A stretch of DNA of 64,000 nucleotides from Macropodus opercularis (GCA_030770545.1 JAUCMP010000028.1:15441001-15505000); one strand, 5' to 3'. Positions 13,701 through 27,702 are shown, counted from the first letter of the stretch. Numbers and translations: made by a program. The notes: generated by a model from the letters alone, not told the origin.

Positions 13701-16700
13701 GACCAAACACGTTGGCAACATGCCCAGGTAGAATATGTGTGAGGAAAAACAGAAATGAAAGCAAAATGCGTTTTTTGCAGGTACCTGACTGTTTCAATTT
13801 AGCACCGTTGTAGTTCTCTTCTCTGTAGGTTTGCTAAGCTGTGTGCAGTATTTCTATCGCTACGTTGTACAGTTATGTTGCCAGGACAGTAATCAGTTGC
13901 CACAGACGTTGCGCCATTTTTTTAAATAGCTGGGTTCAGCCTGCTCAGGATTTTTAGGTCATGACCTGTTTGTAATTACCTCAAGGCATGCAATTAAAGT
14001 GTCTGTCAGAGCAAAGACCCAGTTTACCTGGGAAAAACAAATGTAAAGCTTTGCATGACATTGTCTGTAAATGTTTAAAGTGCCTGGAAAACAGGACAAA
14101 ATCAACCCACTTACCCAACACAAAAATATTCTTTTAAGATTGTGTCCTCTGCTTTTTGACCCCTGCATGTGACCGTCTGAAGTAGTATTAGTAGTAATAC
14201 TTTGAGTCTGCACAAGTTGTGACGGAGAGTAAAATTTCTGTTCTATATTGAAACAAACTAACTAATTAAATGACTTAATCTGCGTAGTAAACATGAACCC
14301 AGGTCAAAGAGGCCAAGAGGCTTTGTGTGACAACGCAGTTGAACACAGACTAATTCCTGCAGTTTCATACAGTACAGTCATTTGTTGAGGTTTTCCACAG
14401 CGATCCAGCCAAGCTGCGTATTACAGCTTAGACTGAATTTAATATGATGGTTCTATCCTTGAAGCAGTAAACCCTCTTCTTTAACCCTACAGAGCACCAG
14501 GAAAGCCTCCACCAGGTGGTCCACGAACGACTTGGGGAGCTGCTGCGGGTCCTGAAGGCCATTATCGCCAAACACCAGAGTCTCAACTCGGTGGACATCC
14601 TCAGTGCAGCTGGAACGGTCATCGCCACAGTCAAAGGTGAGCTATGATGCGCAGCCTTTCCTTCAAAGCACTAAACGTACCCATAACACCGCATCCTAAC
14701 AGCCCTTGAATGTTCACAGGACTGACCGAAATGTCCTCACTTTGGTCTGAAAATACTTAACTTGGTTTCTCTATGTAAGAAAAAAACACACACTCAGCTT
14801 TTTTTAAACACATACCAGCCACTCCTCCACTCTTTCCTCGATCTGCTTTGTGTCACTGCTTATCTACCCTCCTCCCTTGACATTCTCTCTCCTGGATGTG
14901 CACTACAACCATGCCGTCTCTTTCACACTGTCTTTCCAAGTTTCAAAAGGAAATTCCCAGGGATTCGTATAGCTTCAAAGAAGTCGCTCGAGTGCTAAAA
15001 ATGCAACAGCGTGTGTTTTAGGCGCAAAAATAATATTTGGGAGTCAAATACCCGTTTCAGGAGGCATAGAGAGGTGGGTGTGCTTTGTGCTTTGCATGCC
15101 AGTTCAGAGGCAGCTACAGTTCAGTCCTTTTCAAGCGGTCATTCTTCAAGATTATGATCTGGCATGCAGGTCAATTCTTAACTTGGCCGCCACACAAGAA
15201 TCCCCCGAGTACACCTCATCTCAATTTGCATCGCAAAGAAGCACACAGAGCACGCATAGCGTTTTCAATTGCTTCCTCTTAATACGAACTACTGACGCAG
15301 GGAGCTGAACAAAGCCTGAGGAGACTCGGGTAGCTTACCTTCACTGAAGTATTTGGAAAGCGTCCACAGAAAGGTGTGTGGCTGGCATTAATAGGGGGAA
15401 GGATTGCTAAGCACGCAGCTGCTTTTTCAGCTTGCCTCCTTAATAACAACTGGTTTAGGAGTGTTTCTGAGCAGGAGAGTGCGTTGAATAGCGAATTATG
15501 AAACAGGGCAGTCGTTTTCAGTCGCTCTGATAATGTTGTCTTTTGTTTTTGCTTGTTACACTGAAGCACCTAGTTTCTGCCACCACGTGTTTTCAGCCAC
15601 TAGGTGGCTGGAATTACTCAGCAACCTCAACGCACAAGCAAGATGAGATGTTATCAGTTGTACACTTGTACCATCTTAATGTCACTCATTGTTAAATTGC
15701 ACTTGTCCTGTGTTTTGTTTATAACACTTAGTAATAGGTTTTACAAATGCACCGCTTGTTTTTCATTTCTCCACATTTTTATCCCAGTGCTGGAAAATGT
15801 GTCCATTAATGGCTGACTTTTGTCATTTTCCCCATCCTGCAGTACTTATATAATACACATCCATTTAGATCCTCCTGTAGTTCATCTTTTCCTCGCGCTT
15901 GCTGGGAGAAGGCCCATATGGACCTTTATTCTACAGATGATTTAGCAGTGGACAAATGTTTCAAGAGAGTTGTGCTTTTTCCAGTCAAACAATGCCATTT
16001 TTCCTCAATGATGTAACCGTGTTTGGACCTCCGATTGGGGCCTGAGCAAGTGCTGGCATTGTATTCTAACAAGCCTCAGGATGTCCTGTTGGGGGTAGGG
16101 GTTGAACAGACCAGAATGAGATGTAACAGTTAGAGCTGCTTGCTTTGAATGGTGGTGGTTTTAGCTAGAAGCCGACATTGGATCCCATCAAAACAGTTTA
16201 TTATCATTTTTGTTTTTACACATGTCTGAAAGAACCTTAATGCGACATGTGCCTGAGCCACAGGGATGAGTTTTGGTGTTGGACTGGATTTCTCTGACAT
16301 ATTTTTCGATGTACTGGATATCTGGTCACTTTTTGGGCTGTTTAGATCAAAAACTCTCTTTGCAGTCGCCCTGTAGTAGAGGTCATCAAGGAGACTGATA
16401 TTTGTTGTACAAGAGAAGACGAAGAGGTGGGTAATTAGTTGCTATACAATTTGTAGTATTTATTATTGACCAAATGCCAGGGTGCCGTTCCAACTAATGG
16501 AAGGAAGCATCTTGGGTTGCTGCTGGTGGATGGATGCTGGCCAGTTGCATTATACTGACTGTATCTCAGCGCCTTTTTAATTGTGTAAATGGGGATTTGT
16601 GATTTTCTTGTTTACTTGTGAATATATAAAGTCTCCCTTATGTGTGTAGCATAGGATTGGTTGTCTATGCAGACCAGGATGAGGCGGTTTAGATGGGGAA

Positions 16701-19700
16701 AGGCCGCTGGGTGTACCAGTCTGGAAGCAAGCACAGAGATATGAATAATTAAAAATGAGAGAAGTTGACTTGAATGATCCCTGAAGATTATTGTTGTCTC
16801 ACTTTGAGTTTTTCCACCCATGAATGTTTTCTACTACTATTTCAAAAAGGCAGGAATCACAAAAGAAAGTTCAGTTAAAAGGGAAAATCAACTGCACAGA
16901 AATGTCTCCTGCTAGTGTTTGAACTCTAGAAATCTCTATTGTTTAATGGAAAGGAAAGACGGAGGAAATCACGGAGGCAGCAGAGCCAAGCAGTGACGTC
17001 ACTGATTTATTACTTGGTGTTTGGGCTCATTTTCTGAGGACCTCTCTCCCAGTTTATTTTCTCTTTGCTCAGTCAGGACAGGAAGTTTATTGTGAAGACT
17101 GATTACACATGTATTTACTCTGGTGTTTTTTCCCCCCATTCTGTCCTCAGTCATCACAGTGTTTGGACTTACAGCAGGAAGCTACTGCCGTCCCAGATTA
17201 CACTCCAACATATGCACTTACAGTCTTTGCTGATCTTTTTCTGATACAAGGTACACAGTTGTTTTTGGACGTTTTTTGCAGGACTTTTTGATACGAATAC
17301 AATAGTTCTTGGGCTCCCAGCGTGATTCAAGGAGTACAGTATAACTCAGACGAGCTTTCCGTTGACTCCGTGCTCGACGTCACGAGCAGGATGCTGAATC
17401 ATGTTTTACATACAGGATGTCTTGGTATGCTGGGATTAGGTTTGCCATCAAAAGTTGACTCTGCCCTCCTTCATCACAATTTGACAGGGGTGAACTTTAA
17501 GGAGGTGAACGAAGAGAACAAACAGAAGCTTTTTGGCGAGATCTACACTGCTATCGACACATTAGCATTTACATTTGGCAATGTGTAAGTATAAAGACAT
17601 CTATGTGAAGCACCTTCTTTCAAGAATGTGTGTTATTAATATATACAGTAATTAAATTATAGTTTTAGTTACTCAAATATATATATTAATATTAATATAT
17701 ATATATGGTTTAACACATGAAATGAAGAACACTAGCAAACAAAGAATCTACAAACACTTGATGAGTCTGTCTCCCTTCAGAGTGTCCGACTTCCTTATGG
17801 GAGATGTAGAGAATGGATCAGTGTTGGGGCTACCCCTAACTAAGAGAAGCAGGGTAAGTACTGAATATTTTGTTCTTCCAACTATCGCAGACCAGCGGAT
17901 TCTTTAATTAATTCAGCAACAGTTCATGTCAACATCAGGATGTGACCTACTGAGCCGGAAATGTCGAGCAGAACGTATGATAAATGACAGCAGCAGAGTT
18001 CAGGGGTCAAGGAAGCGCTTGTAGATTGATGCAGGCTCCTGACTCTGCTTCTGAAAGTGATAGTTAATTCAGAGTATTGTTTGCGCACTGCTGTAGATTG
18101 TAAAAGGGAAGGCATGCTTCTGATAAGCCTTGTGTTTGATCTCCTTTTCAGTCTTTTGAGACTCTTTCTTTGGAATCTGGAGGATCCGGTCCTGAGAAAG
18201 ATGATCTGCCAGGTGAGATAGATCTCTATAACACACGTACTGTATTCTGCTGCTGGAGACTTAGCGTTAAGGGGTCAATATGTGTATTTTGAAGCTAAAC
18301 TTCTGTGGTTTTGATTGTTGATTGTGATGCTTTGCTGTTGCAGGCAGAACTGGGACTGAGTGATACAAGCACTTCAGTCTTAGCCACCAGTCACTTTAGC
18401 CACTTAAATATCTTTCAGTCAGTGACTCAACTTCTTAGCGCATAGTATAATACATACAGCACTGAGAGCTATGTTGACCAGGGATTGGTCATATGTGGTT
18501 ATGTTTAAGACCAAACTTCTACAAGCTCCATCTTCTCGTGGTTGTCGCAGGTCTGTCTCCGCCGGTTCGGGCTGAAGACGTGGACAGGACACTGCAGTGC
18601 CAGGACAGCGGAGTGGAGTCAGCGCTGCATTATGCCAAGGCCTGGTCCAAGTACACCAAAGAACTGTTGGCCTGGGTGGAAAAACATCTTAGCATTGGTA
18701 AGTTAGAGTGGAGGCACTAACGTTGAGCAAGCTTTGTTTTGAGTCAAGTCAAAATTAAGCTTCATTTGAATTTAAAAGTTTGAAATTGCTTTGGCCCATT
18801 TACACCTCAGTCATGTTCCTGTCTGGTCACAGCCTTCGTCCAACACTGAACACAAGTGTTGCCACAGGAGAAAACATTCACTGACAAGTTGTAATCAGAA
18901 GTTAGGCCCATACACTGTGTATGTGATACATTATACTTATTGTACATGTCCTTTGTCGTGGTCTTTTTCTAGATATTGAGTGTGCAAAGAGTTACGCTAA
19001 AATGGCAGAATCTGCCAAGACACTCTCAAGTCAGCAGGTGGGTAGAATACCTCTGCCAGTTCCACTAGCATACGTTTTTATTTTGTCGCACTGAGGGGTA
19101 AGACTTTCTTTTCTTTGTTTAAGGAATTCATGCCCTTCCGCGAGATCTACATGAATGCTTTCAAAAATGACATTGAGTACAGCCAGCTGATACTTCACAC
19201 CACCGCCGTGCTCCAGAGCAACAAATTTATACAGGTATGATAACAAAACTGTAGAACTTTGGGTTTTACATAATAAACAAGGTGACAGATTCTTATTATT
19301 TTTTCTTTTTTACAGCCTCTCCTGGCCAGAAAAAATGAGCTGGACAAATTACGAAAAGAAGTCAAGGAGCAGTGGCAGAGAGAGCAAAAGAAAATGGTGG
19401 GTTTGTTACAGTGCATGGTTCTCCGTTAAATGATCTCAAATGAATATTTTATTCGATGTAAGTAATTGTTTTTGCCTTTATATAATAGTGTAACAAGAGA
19501 TCTCTGTAGTTTTACGTATTTTCAAGATTTACCATCATAACTTATGTATAAGTGGGCATTTGTTTTTACATGTATAAGATGTTATGTGTGGGAACACGTG
19601 TGTTCTGTTATATATATATACTGTATATATATATATGTGTCAGTTTAACGTGTACATCTCCAGCACGAGGCAGATAGTGCTCTGAAGAAGGCCCGGCTGC

Positions 19701-22700
19701 TGCAGGCCCAGCGCCAGGAAGAGTACGAGAAAGCCAAAGTATCCACCAGCCGTCTGGAGGAGGAGCAGGGAGCAGCGGGGGCTAAACAGCTAGAGAAGAG
19801 GCGCAGGCTGGAAGAGGAGGCCCTGCAGAAGGTGAAGCCCCTCTTCTGCAGGACTAATGGCACAAACATGCGTGATTGAGGAATATTGTTGTTTTTCCAA
19901 TAGAACCCTAGAACCCTCTGCACTGGTCACCACTATCTACTTATTTATATTAATATTGCTTAAGTATTTCGCTTGCCTTAACATCTGGAAGTGGAAACAT
20001 ACGAATCAAAATAAATAAAAATATTCACATCTGTATGAAATCGCGTCCTACTTCTGACAGGCTGAAGAGGCCAAGGAGCACTGCAAGGCTTGTCAGGTTG
20101 ATGTTGGGGAGAAGAGAGTGGACCTGGCCAACACCAAGAGTGAGATTATCACGCAGATCCGAGAGATGGTCTCCCAGTGTGACCTCACCCTCAAGGCTGT
20201 AAGTGATTCAATTATTTACTTATTTTTACTATACAATAGAGTCCACGTCCAGGATAGCCTGTACAACTAGAAATGTGCCTTTTTAATGCTTTTAGGTGAC
20301 AGTAAATTGGTTCCAGCTCCAGCAGGCCCAGGTTGTATCCCTGCCCGTGAACCATCAGATTCTGTGTGAAAACGCCAAGCTGTATGAGCCTGGACAGTGC
20401 TACATTGACTTTGTCAGGAGTTTGCCCTCAGACGGGCCGAGGCTGGACTCTCACTCGATTGATGCCACACAAAACACAGGGTAAGACCTTAAAAATACCA
20501 GTGAGCTGAGGCTGTCGCCCTAATCTGAACACATTCTTGCCTATTAAACAGCAGGTTTCATAATGTAGACCTCCAGTATTGGAATTATCACACACCACAA
20601 CTCTTCAGCTACTGTTCATCAAAGCAACAAAGTAATCTGTGGGAACAGAACCATCAACAGCACATGTTTATGGTGAGCAAGCGCAACAGCAGTAATTGCA
20701 GGCCTCACCAGCGAGGCAGCGCAAGGGAGCGAGACTTGAGTTTGAAACTGAAGCGTTTGACTGGTCATGGCTTCCTGTGGAAATGCCTCACTCATAGGAG
20801 AGAGGTGCTGGGGCCGTGGGCTTTCAGTAGCAAAAAGCAGTTTCCTTTTGAGTGGACACAGGCCAGTGCTCACTCACACACTGCAGAGAGGGGGGAGCTT
20901 AGTTAGTTGTCCATTCCACTCACCCCTCAGCCTCACTGCTCAATTGTATTTGTATGATCAGAAGAGCTTAACACACAAACACACGGTTAAATATAGGCTG
21001 CTGACCTACATGGTGTTTTTTGTTAGATCATAGTTTCAATAACAGTTGTTGGCATTGTTAGTGCATCAGCCATTCCCAAGACAAATTAAGAACAAATGTC
21101 TAAGAACTAATTATCTGTAGTCCTTGATGAGACTTTTTATTATGATTGTTCGCCACTGATATAATCAACAAATACACAAAGTAACATCGCTTCTAGTATG
21201 GACTCGTTTTATTTTACTGGTTGAACTCACTTTTGTTGTCCACAGTGTGTTGCAACCAAAGTAAGGATGACTTAACTTTGTGTTCTTTAGTGACCTTTCT
21301 CATCATCATACGGAAGTGATTGTGAAAAATGAATGTACAGGATTAACATGAGTCCTAGTGTACTATTGTGTGTTAACACATTTGTCTTGTGATCATGTTC
21401 ATTCATAAAGTCTTATTGTTCCCTCCCCAGAATACTTTCCCACAAACGTTCACTGAGTGGCTGCAACTCATCCCAGAGTAATCTGTCACAGGCATCTGAC
21501 GGTCTAGGTGGTGATGAGGTGGACAGTTCCCTTAACATCCAACATGCCAGGATTGCAGAGAGACGCTCGAACAGCAACACTGACATCCAAAGTAAGTTCA
21601 GACACACGCATGTGTGTATATCACATCTCCAAGCTGTCATTTAGCATTGGTTATTCATTTTACTGAACCATTCAGATCTTTTCTGGGTACAGTGGGCTAA
21701 TAGGGGGTAATGGGCCCTTTTTAAAGATGTCAGTGGTGATATGTTGCCCATCTGAAGGCTTATAAATGCAAATTGGGCTTTACACCCTTCATTGTGATTG
21801 GCTTGTGTGTGTGTGTTGGTACACTATGTGGATGAGGGTATGTTTGTCAGACTGAGTGATAGACTATTATGGATTTTAATCGACCAGTAACCAACCTGCA
21901 TTTTGTGCTAAACAGTATTTAGAGTGAGGCTTCTGTTATTAAGGTGAGACAGTATGTGTAGGAAGGTAGAAGGAATGTGTGACTGAGTTTATGGGTTTAT
22001 TTCCTTCTGATGAAATGGGGACATTGAGCAACGCAAACTAGAAATGGAAAAGCGTGACTCAACTTTACGATTACCTCTCCTTGATTCCTGGGAATTTTCT
22101 GTTTTCGTCCAGCACTGCGAATTCAGGCCCCGTTTCGTCCATGGACCTCAAACAGCCTGGGGGGAGGGATGTGCAGCGACTCAGAGAGTGCCGGAGGGAG
22201 CAGCGAGTCTCGATCCATGGATTCACCTACTGCAAGCCCAGGTAGAAGCCTTCAGCTCCGTTACCCAACCATTATAATACAATCATTTAGGGTAGAACTA
22301 AAAATGTTTCAGTGGAGAAATATGGTGGAACTTTGATTCTTGTTGTTTACACACTCGCGTTGCTAATTAACACGAACACCCGTCCAAGTATTGACACTTT
22401 ATATTAATACTTCTGCATATACTGTATTAAAAATTCTAAAGCTAAAAAAACAACAGTCCTCACAGCAACAGCAGTCACGCTGCACCTGGCACGTCACCCG
22501 TGTTTTCTGCGTAACTGTTGTCATGCTATCGCGTCTGCAATCAAGGAAATAAAAGTACATGCTTTTTTTTTTTTTCCTCTCATTATACAACACCTAGCTC
22601 CAAATGTCAGGTGGGTTCATTGACTGCCAGTCAAACAGCAACCACACACTGATAAGATGGCAGGAAGACGCATAACTGTGCACTGACATCAGCGCCTTCA

Positions 22701-25700
22701 GGGCGTCTACCACTTCTTGGTTTTTTTATTCTGCAGTGCACAAACACATGAAGTAGTAGCTTTACTTCTCTGTCGTTCCTCTACCACTCATTGTGTTTAC
22801 TAGTCTGACTGGAATGACAAAAGGCTGCAGATATCGTATATCTCCCCGTCTGGCACCAGTTGTGTAGACCAGTTATGCCATTTATCATATGGCTGAGGAA
22901 GAACGATTGCTTGCCTCTATACTGTTAACAATCCTGTGTATCATCCTGTGATTTTTGCTATTTCCCACCCAGCAATTCCTGGGGTTTAACCCTGATGAGC
23001 CTGCTAATTGGCACATTAGCATGTTTAAAGCTGAGCCTATTGAGATCCATTGATCAATCAGTGCAGGTGTGAAACACCCCAAGAATTGATGGGTCTCATT
23101 TATCATTGATTTATGTGCCACACCTTTTGATTTAGAGCTTTAAATACAGCCAGTTGGCCCCTTGCTTCTCAATTTGCTCAGCTGTTGCACCGACCACAGA
23201 CTGATACAGAAGAAAGTCTTGATGTGACTGTGGATATGCAGACTTACTGGTGTGTGCTGCCTTACTGTGCAGGAGACTTCAAGAGGAGGTTGCCCAGAAC
23301 GCCCTCCACTGGCACCATGTCTTCTGCTGATGACCTGGATGAGCGAGAGCCTCCCTCGCCCTCTGACAATGGTGAGTCAAACACTCAAAGTGTTTACTGC
23401 GTACGTCGTGACATTTCTTTCTCGCGTTTCCAACACTTCGTATGCTACTGAGTGCTTCTTGTATCTCTTGTAAATGGTCTTTTGACTCTGCAGGTTTGAA
23501 CGACATTGTTATAGAGTCAGCCAGCTCCCCAGGCCCCTTTCGAAACACCCAGATGTCGAAGGCGGCTCAAACACACAAGCTGAGGAAACTCAGAGCGCCC
23601 TCCAAGTGTCGAGAGTGTGACGGCCTGGTCGTGTTCCACGGAGCAGAATGCGAGGAGGTATACTTGGCTTCTTTTTGTCCCGTTTTAGAATAAAACTCTA
23701 TTTGGAGGGTCACCACTTCAAGGTGAACATTGCCAATGGTTTACAATGGCTTCTTTATGACCGAGGGTGAGCAAAAATCGAACCGAAACGACAGGGAGAC
23801 ACCACTTCTGCCCTCGTCAAGTCCGAATAAAAAGGAAAAGCTGAATCTGGCCACACACTCTCCTCAGAGACCAAATCCACCAACTGCTCTCAGTCGGGGA
23901 TCGGGCAGTGGAAACTAAAGACCTTTTGTTGTGGCCCCTAAGGAGACCGTTCACATGTTGATTTTAGATCCAGTTTCGTTCCATATTTAATAGATCTATT
24001 GAACAAAACAATAACAAGAGTTACTGGGATTTTTTAAATAGAGCGGTTATGTAACGTTGATTGAAACATGGATATGAGAACTGCATTTTGTGTTCTATTG
24101 GGTTTCTTCCATGGTACGTGGTTACATGAAGTGATCGAACCGTTTCTTAGTCTGAATTCCAATTAGTTTGAAACCTGACTATATACCTCTACTGTAAAAA
24201 CCTGAATCAACTGGATTTGACTGACTTAATCAATTCAGTCAAACAGGTTAATAGTTTAAAATGAAATGTGTGAAATGATAAAGACAGACAGTTCGTCATC
24301 CAAATGTTTGTTGATACGCTGAGCTCTCACTCTTTCCGTTTAACTGAGTTTACATTTCAACTTGTGTGCAGTGTTCGTTGGCCTGCCACAAGAAGTGTTT
24401 GGAAACTCTGGCCATCCAGTGCGGCCATAAGAAGCTCCAGGGAAGGCTTCACCTCTTTGGCATCAACTTCACACAAGCGGCTAAGAACAGTCAGGATGGC
24501 ATCCCCTTCATCATACGGAAGTGTACATCAGAAATCGAGAACCGAGCCCTGAACATCAAGGCAAGCAAGCGATATTTATCAAGAGGTTTAAAAATGTGTA
24601 AAGCTCTGATACCAATCTAGTCATGATGATTGTTGCTGCCACAGCCCTTTACAAAAAAGTTCTGTTCCTGTGGTAGAAACAATGACTTGCTTTGTCTTCT
24701 CTTGGGGTTAGAGTTAGAGGAGGTTACTAAAACGATCTCGTGTTGAACGCGTTTTGTTTTTGTGCTGTGAAGGGTATCTACCGCGTGAATGGTGCCAAGT
24801 CTCGGGTGGAAAAGTTGTGTCAGGCGTTTGAGAATGGAAAGGACCTGGTGGAGCTCTCAGACCTTTCTCCTCACGACATTAGCAACGTACTCAAACTCTA
24901 TCTGAGACAGGTTGGTTTTCAGTAACATGACATGTAGCACTGCTGTATTTGCTTACGTGTTTTAGTTGTCCTTGTGTTTAACCAAGTTCTTTATCTCATT
25001 TGCTTTACTCTCCATGTGTTTTCATGGCAGCTTCCAGAGCCTCTCATCCTGTTCCGCTTCTACAACGACTTCATCGGTTTAGCCAAAGAAAGCCAGAGTA
25101 TTATTGTGGAGGAACTGGAGGCACTGCGGCTCAGTTCCACGCCAGTGACCCCGTCCCAGGTCAGCGTGGAGCTCAACAGGGTGCTCTTCAAGATAAAGGA
25201 CCTACTGAGACAGCTGCCTTCAGCTCATTACAAAACACTGCAGTTCCTGACGGAGCATCTGCACCGGTAGGCCTCAGTCAAATACCGACTAAAATATTGG
25301 ATATCATTTTAAGTGACGATTTGCTGATTGCGGTGTCTTCTCTTGTTTCCTCACCAGCGTCACAGAGCGCTCAGAGGACAATAAGATGACCGCCAGCAAC
25401 TTGGGTATCATCTTCGGCCCGACGCTGATCAAGCCGAGGCAGGCAAACGCTGAAGTTTCTCTGTCGTCCCTGGTGGACTATCCCTACCAAGCGCTCATTG
25501 TGGAGCTCTTGATAAGACACTATCAGATGGTCTTCGATGCCACCCTGAGCCCTTTAAGCAGCACGTCTCCTACCGAGGTTGATACCCACCTGTGCCTTAC
25601 CTCTCAGGAGAAGAAGCAGCAGCTGAGCAGGCACTCAAAGTCACTGGGAGACATTAAGGAGGTAACTAGTTTTTGGGATAAAGATTACATGTTACATATC

Positions 25701-26928
25701 AACACCATACATCGACTGGCTGTTTCTTGTGTAAAATAAACATGTACATTGATGCTTTTTTCGTAGCAGAGCTCTAAGGTGTATAAGAGGCATTCCTCCA
25801 TCATTCCTTCCTCCCACTTACTAGCTGAGGTTGAGGAGATCATGCCAGGTCTTGATGCAAGTGACTTTGAACCTGGTCAGTACTACTAAGAAGCCACAGA
25901 GCCAACAGAAAGTTTTATTAATGAAAAGTCTGCATTGTTTTATTTACTGTCTATGGTAAATGTCTAAAGGTTTTGTAATTTCTCTGTTTAAAGCTGAAGA
26001 GGTGGACTCAGAGTCTGCCAATGGGGTTTTTTCTACAAGCCTCCCAAAGTCTGGTGACAGGGGGCTCTGTCGCTCTCAGCATATAACCGTCACCCGGGTG
26101 CAGCTACGACACCCTCGAAGCAAACTGTCCTCCCGACCAGTTAGCATGCCGGCGGACCGGGCACACAGGCGAGGCCAAGTTGAAGAGAATAACACCCGCA
26201 ACAGTGCTGACCAACCTGCCAGGAAAGGACACGGCTGTGACCTGTCCATCAAAGAGGTGGATGAAACCGAGCATTCCAAAGTGCGGGTGGCCACACATTA
26301 TCGGAGGACTTTCATTGACACCCAGACATTACGCAGGACTTGGGACAAACAGTACAAGCACGAGGTCTCTTCTAGAAAAGTTGAAATGATGGCCGGTTCA
26401 CCCGCTGAGAGCTCACCAGTGGATGCCAGCAGCTCATCGGTCTCTGTGCCATCGAGTCTCGCTGTTGGAACTACTGAAAGCACTGTTAGCACCATCTTCC
26501 CAAACAGACCTTACGCAGTCGCAGTGCGACCCTGTAGAACTCTCAGAAGGGAGGATAATGTCAGCAACTGCAGTCCTGTTTCAACTGCCTTCAGGGCTCC
26601 CAGGACTCTCCAACCTCCCCCGGGAACCTTCTACAAGCCCCCATCAGGGTCCAAAGCTAAAGCACTGCAGAACTTCCCATTGCTTAACAGTGCTGAAGAA
26701 GAAGATGAGGAGGAGGACGAGGAGGAGGAGGAGGAGGAAGAGCTGGGCATTGAGTTAGAAGTCTCTGTCGATGAGCCTCTTGAGGAGGACATTGGGACTG
26801 AGCAGCTGAGCACGTCCCCCAGCTCCAGCCCTGAGGAAATGGGTCAAAACCAGGCCAAATTAGTATATCAGAGACTAAAGCCCAGGCGCCTCCAAGAGGT
26901 GGAGCACAGAGAGGCTCATTTTGTGTGA
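4767..26928 (+). CDS. arhgap29: arhgap29, Rho GTPase-activating protein 29 (PARG1)
   Basis: This protein stimulates GTP hydrolysis by RhoA-type GTPases, acting at membranes and junctions. Coding exons: 4767-5010, 14493-14636, 17488-17584, 17781-17853, 18152-18212, 18551-18697, 18973-19037, 19124-19234, 19316-19396, 19664-19831, 20061-20198, 20296-20480, 21431-21591, 22113-22241, 23273-23371, 23494-23657, 24372-24560, 24773-24910, 25031-25266, 25358-25661, 25767-25875, 25994-26928. They sum to 3978 nt, or 1325 aa; human is 1261. Order: Gly-run N-terminus, F-BAR coiled coil (about 220-500), Ser-rich linker with the conserved GTMSSADDLDEREPPSPS, C1 zinc finger (about 669-715), RhoGAP (about 717-940) with arginine finger in GIYRVNG (about R756), an acidic tail with a long Glu run, and C-terminal AHFV. 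The start is the first ATG after an in-frame stop at 4728. Intron 17 has a GC donor. The gene appears intact. Confidence 0.97.
5011..14492 (+). other. arhgap29 intron 1 (9.5 kb), no gene seen
   Basis: This is the largest intron of the gene and lies between the first two coding exons. I see no spliced coding exons, tRNA or rRNA. The short open frames, including a 119-codon antisense one at 11932-12291, show no family resemblance. The block at about 11600-12650 is less AT-rich and more complex than its surroundings. A first intron this long in an otherwise compact gene is a usual place for enhancers, but that is inference. Confidence 0.7.
14637..17487 (+). other. arhgap29 intron 2, no gene seen
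   Basis: This is 2.85 kb of intronic sequence between in-phase exons 2 and 3. Its short open frames have no recognisable family. I see no repeats of note. Confidence 0.7.
17677..17706. repeat. AT-rich microsatellite in arhgap29 intron 3
   Basis: Degenerate ATATAT/ATTA repeats lie in the intron between exons 3 and 4. Confidence 0.6.
19609..19637. repeat. AT microsatellite in arhgap29 intron 9
   Basis: An alternating TA/TATATG run ends about 27 bases before the acceptor of exon 10 (exon start 19664). It occupies the region where the branch point would be expected. Confidence 0.7.
23494..25661 (+). other. arhgap29: C1 zinc finger and RhoGAP domain exons of arhgap29 (exons 16-20)
   Basis: Exons 16-17 carry the atypical C1 pattern: His in THKLRKL, then CRECDG, CEEC, ACHKKC and CGHKK. 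This is a zinc-binding set with all Cys/His ligands visible. Exons 17-20 carry RhoGAP: the arginine finger is in GIYRVNG at the start of exon 18, followed by KLYLRQLPEPLILF across the exon 18/19 junction and NKMTASNLGIIFGPTLI in exon 20. No catalytic residue is missing. Confidence 0.93.
24561..24772 (+). other. arhgap29: GC-AG intron 17 of arhgap29
   Basis: Exon 17 ends ATCAAG and the intron starts GCAAGC, otherwise a perfect donor consensus. It ends GTGAAG before GGTATCTACCGC. The protein then reads NIKGIYRVNG, aligned with the family. No frame-keeping GT donor lies close by. Confidence 0.88.
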
Positions 26929-27696
26929 CCGGGCCGTCAGATGTAACGGACAAGGCTTGAATGTGAACAGTGTTTGCCATATTTACAGGTGTCTCCCACT
27001 GTGGGCACTGTGTGGGAAATGAGTTTGGTCCTCAAGAAGAACGGGATGCACTTACCAAGCTGTTTATTGTTGACATAAATGACCAATATTTCATTTACCA
27101 ACTGCGTGCTCACTCTGTGTACACTCTGGCAGCTGGCCAGAATATTTATAATTTGTGTTTGATAATGTGCAATTACATTTTATTTTAATATTTTGTATAA
27201 TCTTCCTACAGACTCATTATGTGAATTATAAACCAAATGTATGTTTAGTGCATGTGGAGATTGGATAAAGAAATATTTGGTGCACTTACCTGACATCAAT
27301 ATTCTTCCACAAATCTTTTTTTACACACTGTGAATGTTTGACACTGTTACAAATGTGGATAACCTGTGTATAAAGCTATTGCCAGAAAGCATTGACCATT
27401 GTTACGCGTTGTACCGAGTAATGGCTCCTTTTATTACTGTTGAACCTGTCTGGCGTCAACTCAGACTCACCTGAAAAGCCTTTTAGAAATCCTGTATTTT
27501 ATCAAGACATTGCCTTTACTTTAATACTTCTTTGACATTTTCTTATAGCCAAAATGTTTTAGATCACCTAAATCTTACAGCTTATTTGTAAGTGCATCAT
27601 TTATTTGAACAGTATCTGTTTTTCTTGGTATTTTTCAAGGTTGGCAGAATGTTGAAAAGTTCAGTGTAAAAAAACAGGTACACGCTTTTGTAACTT

Positions 27697-27702
27697 ATTA
27701 AA
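27697..27702 (+). terminator. arhgap29: Candidate arhgap29 poly(A) signal
   Basis: ATTAAA lies about 770 bases past the stop codon, with T-rich sequence downstream at 27728-27740. I saw no canonical AATAAA in this stretch. Other weak variants exist, so the true site is uncertain. Confidence 0.4.

Noticed and set aside
24561..24620. Read-through of arhgap29 exon 17 as an alternative C-terminus
   Set aside because: The frame soon stops and the family continues cleanly into exon 18 through the GC donor.
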